Below, piece by piece: positions 15,046 to 15,598 of a stretch of DNA of 15,598 nucleotides (the stretch's first letter is position 1; each line of letters begins with the position of its first letter). The notes under the pieces are model-generated. The model ran no database searches and was not told the origin of the DNA. It was given only the letters and a program-made list of their open reading frames with translations. The position numbers and the translations under genes were made by a program. Source of the stretch: Methylococcaceae bacterium UBA7658 (GTDB lineage: Bacteria; Pseudomonadota; Gammaproteobacteria; Methylococcales; Methylomonadaceae); contig DLHW01000030.1 in NCBI GenBank assembly GCA_002483425.1, positions 192,242 through 207,839 on the forward strand. The letters run 5' to 3'.

Positions 15046-15133
15046 TATACGCAAATGCGTGTTTAGCTCCTCGTGGTATATTTGCTTTAATAGCACAGCG
15101 CATTATCAGTTTTGATAATGCGCTTTTTTTTTT
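15046..15133 (+). ncRNA. Predicted RpoN-dependent small RNA B (paralogue of A)
   Basis: A predicted transcript of about 88 nt. ACGC-AAAT-GCGT (15049-15060) forms a 5' hairpin. The core TTTAGCTCCTCGT (15062-15074) follows and matches RNA A exactly; the next bases (GGTA, then TGCTTT) remain alignable with A. TGCT/AGCA (15083-15095) gives a short internal hairpin at the position of the GCTTTC hairpin in A. The terminator stem is GCGCATTATC (15098-15107) with GATAATGCGC (15114-15123), then ten T. The element order is the same as in A (5' hairpin, CUCCUC core, small hairpin, terminator) while the hairpin sequences differ. That pattern suggests selection on structure plus core. Ends are inferred. 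No coding potential is evident. Confidence 0.7.
15098..15133 (+). terminator. Rho-independent terminator of small RNA B
   Basis: GCGCATTATC pairs exactly with GATAATGCGC around AGTTTT, followed by ten T (15124-15133). This is a very strong intrinsic terminator. It separates the RNA from the convergent partial gene at the right edge. Confidence 0.88.
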
Positions 15134-15367
15134 GCGCGATCAGCCCGCATGAAGTTTACAGAAATGCGAAAATATCGAATAAATGCAATCCTGGATTTTA
15201 TCTTAACTGGGTTACTTTGCTTTCTTTTCAATGCCTCTGCGAGCGTTTTCTTTTTTGCTAGGTTTGCTAATAGAGGTTTTAGCTTCGACATCTGATTCTC
15301 AAGGCTAACGATTAAAATACCTGTAGGCGTGAGACTTAGCTTGACGAAATTCATTTGGAACGAAGAG

Positions 15368-15598
15368 TTAGGAGATGTACTCTCGGGGAAATAGGCCAAG
15401 CTGATCAATTTCAATACGAGCAATTTGCTGTAGGACTATTGGCTTTCGCACTGCTGGAACTTGAGCAACTCCGCCAGACGTCCAGAGTCTTTGGTTGGTT
15501 CCTTTGCTCAGCAGGAAAGCGCCATTTTGCGCGGACAGACCTACGTTCGGCCAACGAGGTCTATAGAATGATAGTGTGCCGCTATTTTTGCGAAAGAT
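15368..15598 (-). CDS. 3' end of a gene, possibly FRG-domain protein (start outside window)
   Basis: On the minus strand a frame is open from the window edge for 76 codons to TAA at 15368-15370. The visible peptide includes FYRPRWPNVGLSAQNGAFLL, then VRKPIVLQQIARIEIDQLGLFPREYIS at the C-terminus. The pattern of YRP, then AQNGAFL, then K-x3-LQQI and LFP before the end resembles the C-terminal part of FRG-domain proteins, a family of unknown biochemical role sometimes found in defence or toxin contexts. Without the diagnostic N-terminal FRG and PTRLLD-like motifs this remains tentative. The gene could be intact or a remnant, since only the end is visible. It is convergent with small RNA B. About 230 bases between its stop and the RNA B terminator hold nothing I can support. 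Confidence 0.5.
   Translation of the reverse strand: MFRKNSGTLSFYRPRWPNVGLSAQNGAFLLSKGTNQRLWTSGGVAQVPAVRKPIVLQQIARIEIDQLGLFPREYIS

Noticed and set aside
15106..15423. Minus-strand reading frame of 105 codons, or a Lys-rich product of about 62 residues from the ATG at 15289-15291
   Set aside because: Its C-terminal codons are the RNA B terminator stem and T-run read backwards. It overlaps the better-supported partial gene at 15368 in another frame and resembles no family I know.
14951..15598. Shared 12-mer TTTGCGAAAGAT at 14951-14962 and 15587-15598, which hinted at a third RNA copy
   Set aside because: 12-mers recur by chance several times in 15 kb, and the right-hand copy lies in the open frame of the partial minus-strand gene.

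Overview
The window looks like a chromosomal piece of a gammaproteobacterium. A methanotroph-like member (Methylococcales) is my best guess, from the resemblance of the LolC/E, CysB-type, SIMPL, DOMON-like and DUF1343 proteins and the moderate GC content. That placement is inference; there is no rRNA or other marker here. No insertion sequence, prophage, tRNA or CRISPR array is visible.

Layout. Positions 1-9000 are read from the minus strand: the 5' part of trpD (tryptophan synthesis) at the left edge, a LolC/LolE-family ABC permease without its ATPase, then a tandemly duplicated two-gene unit. Each unit is a TonB-dependent outer-membrane receptor followed by a periplasmic YfiR/DUF4154 protein. 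A CysB-like LysR regulator comes next. It is divergent from a TauE/SafE-family (sulfite/organosulfonate exporter type) membrane protein on the plus strand, with a perfect 12-bp inverted repeat and a degenerate palindromic dispersed repeat between them. After a convergent terminator lies a minus-strand protein with a cyclic-nucleotide-binding-like domain and a GGDEF domain (diguanylate cyclase). The plus strand then carries a secreted SIMPL-domain protein with a clear terminator, and a two-gene unit of a DOMON-like protein and a DUF1343 (NamZ-like exo-N-acetylmuramidase family) protein.

The right end (14339-15598) has little protein coding but the most interesting content. Two tandem non-coding transcription units lie about 430 bp apart. 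Each has a near-consensus sigma-54 (-24/-12) promoter (TGGCAT-N6-TGCTT), an identical 13-nt core TTTAGCTCCTCGT, a small internal hairpin and a strong Rho-independent terminator with the same outer stem. I read them as twin RpoN-dependent small RNAs with a CUCCUC (anti-Shine-Dalgarno-like) seed. I do not recognise their family. At the extreme right edge the minus strand holds the 3' end of a gene, perhaps FRG-domain, whose start lies outside the window.

How the parts may work together. The receptor/YfiR pairs are the kind of module that elsewhere feeds periplasmic signals into c-di-GMP enzymes. The only c-di-GMP enzyme here is the soluble GGDEF protein 2.4 kb away, so a link is speculative. 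The CysB-like/TauE pair suggests sulfur-responsive export. The twin RNAs would connect an RpoN activator not encoded here to post-transcriptional repression of unknown targets.
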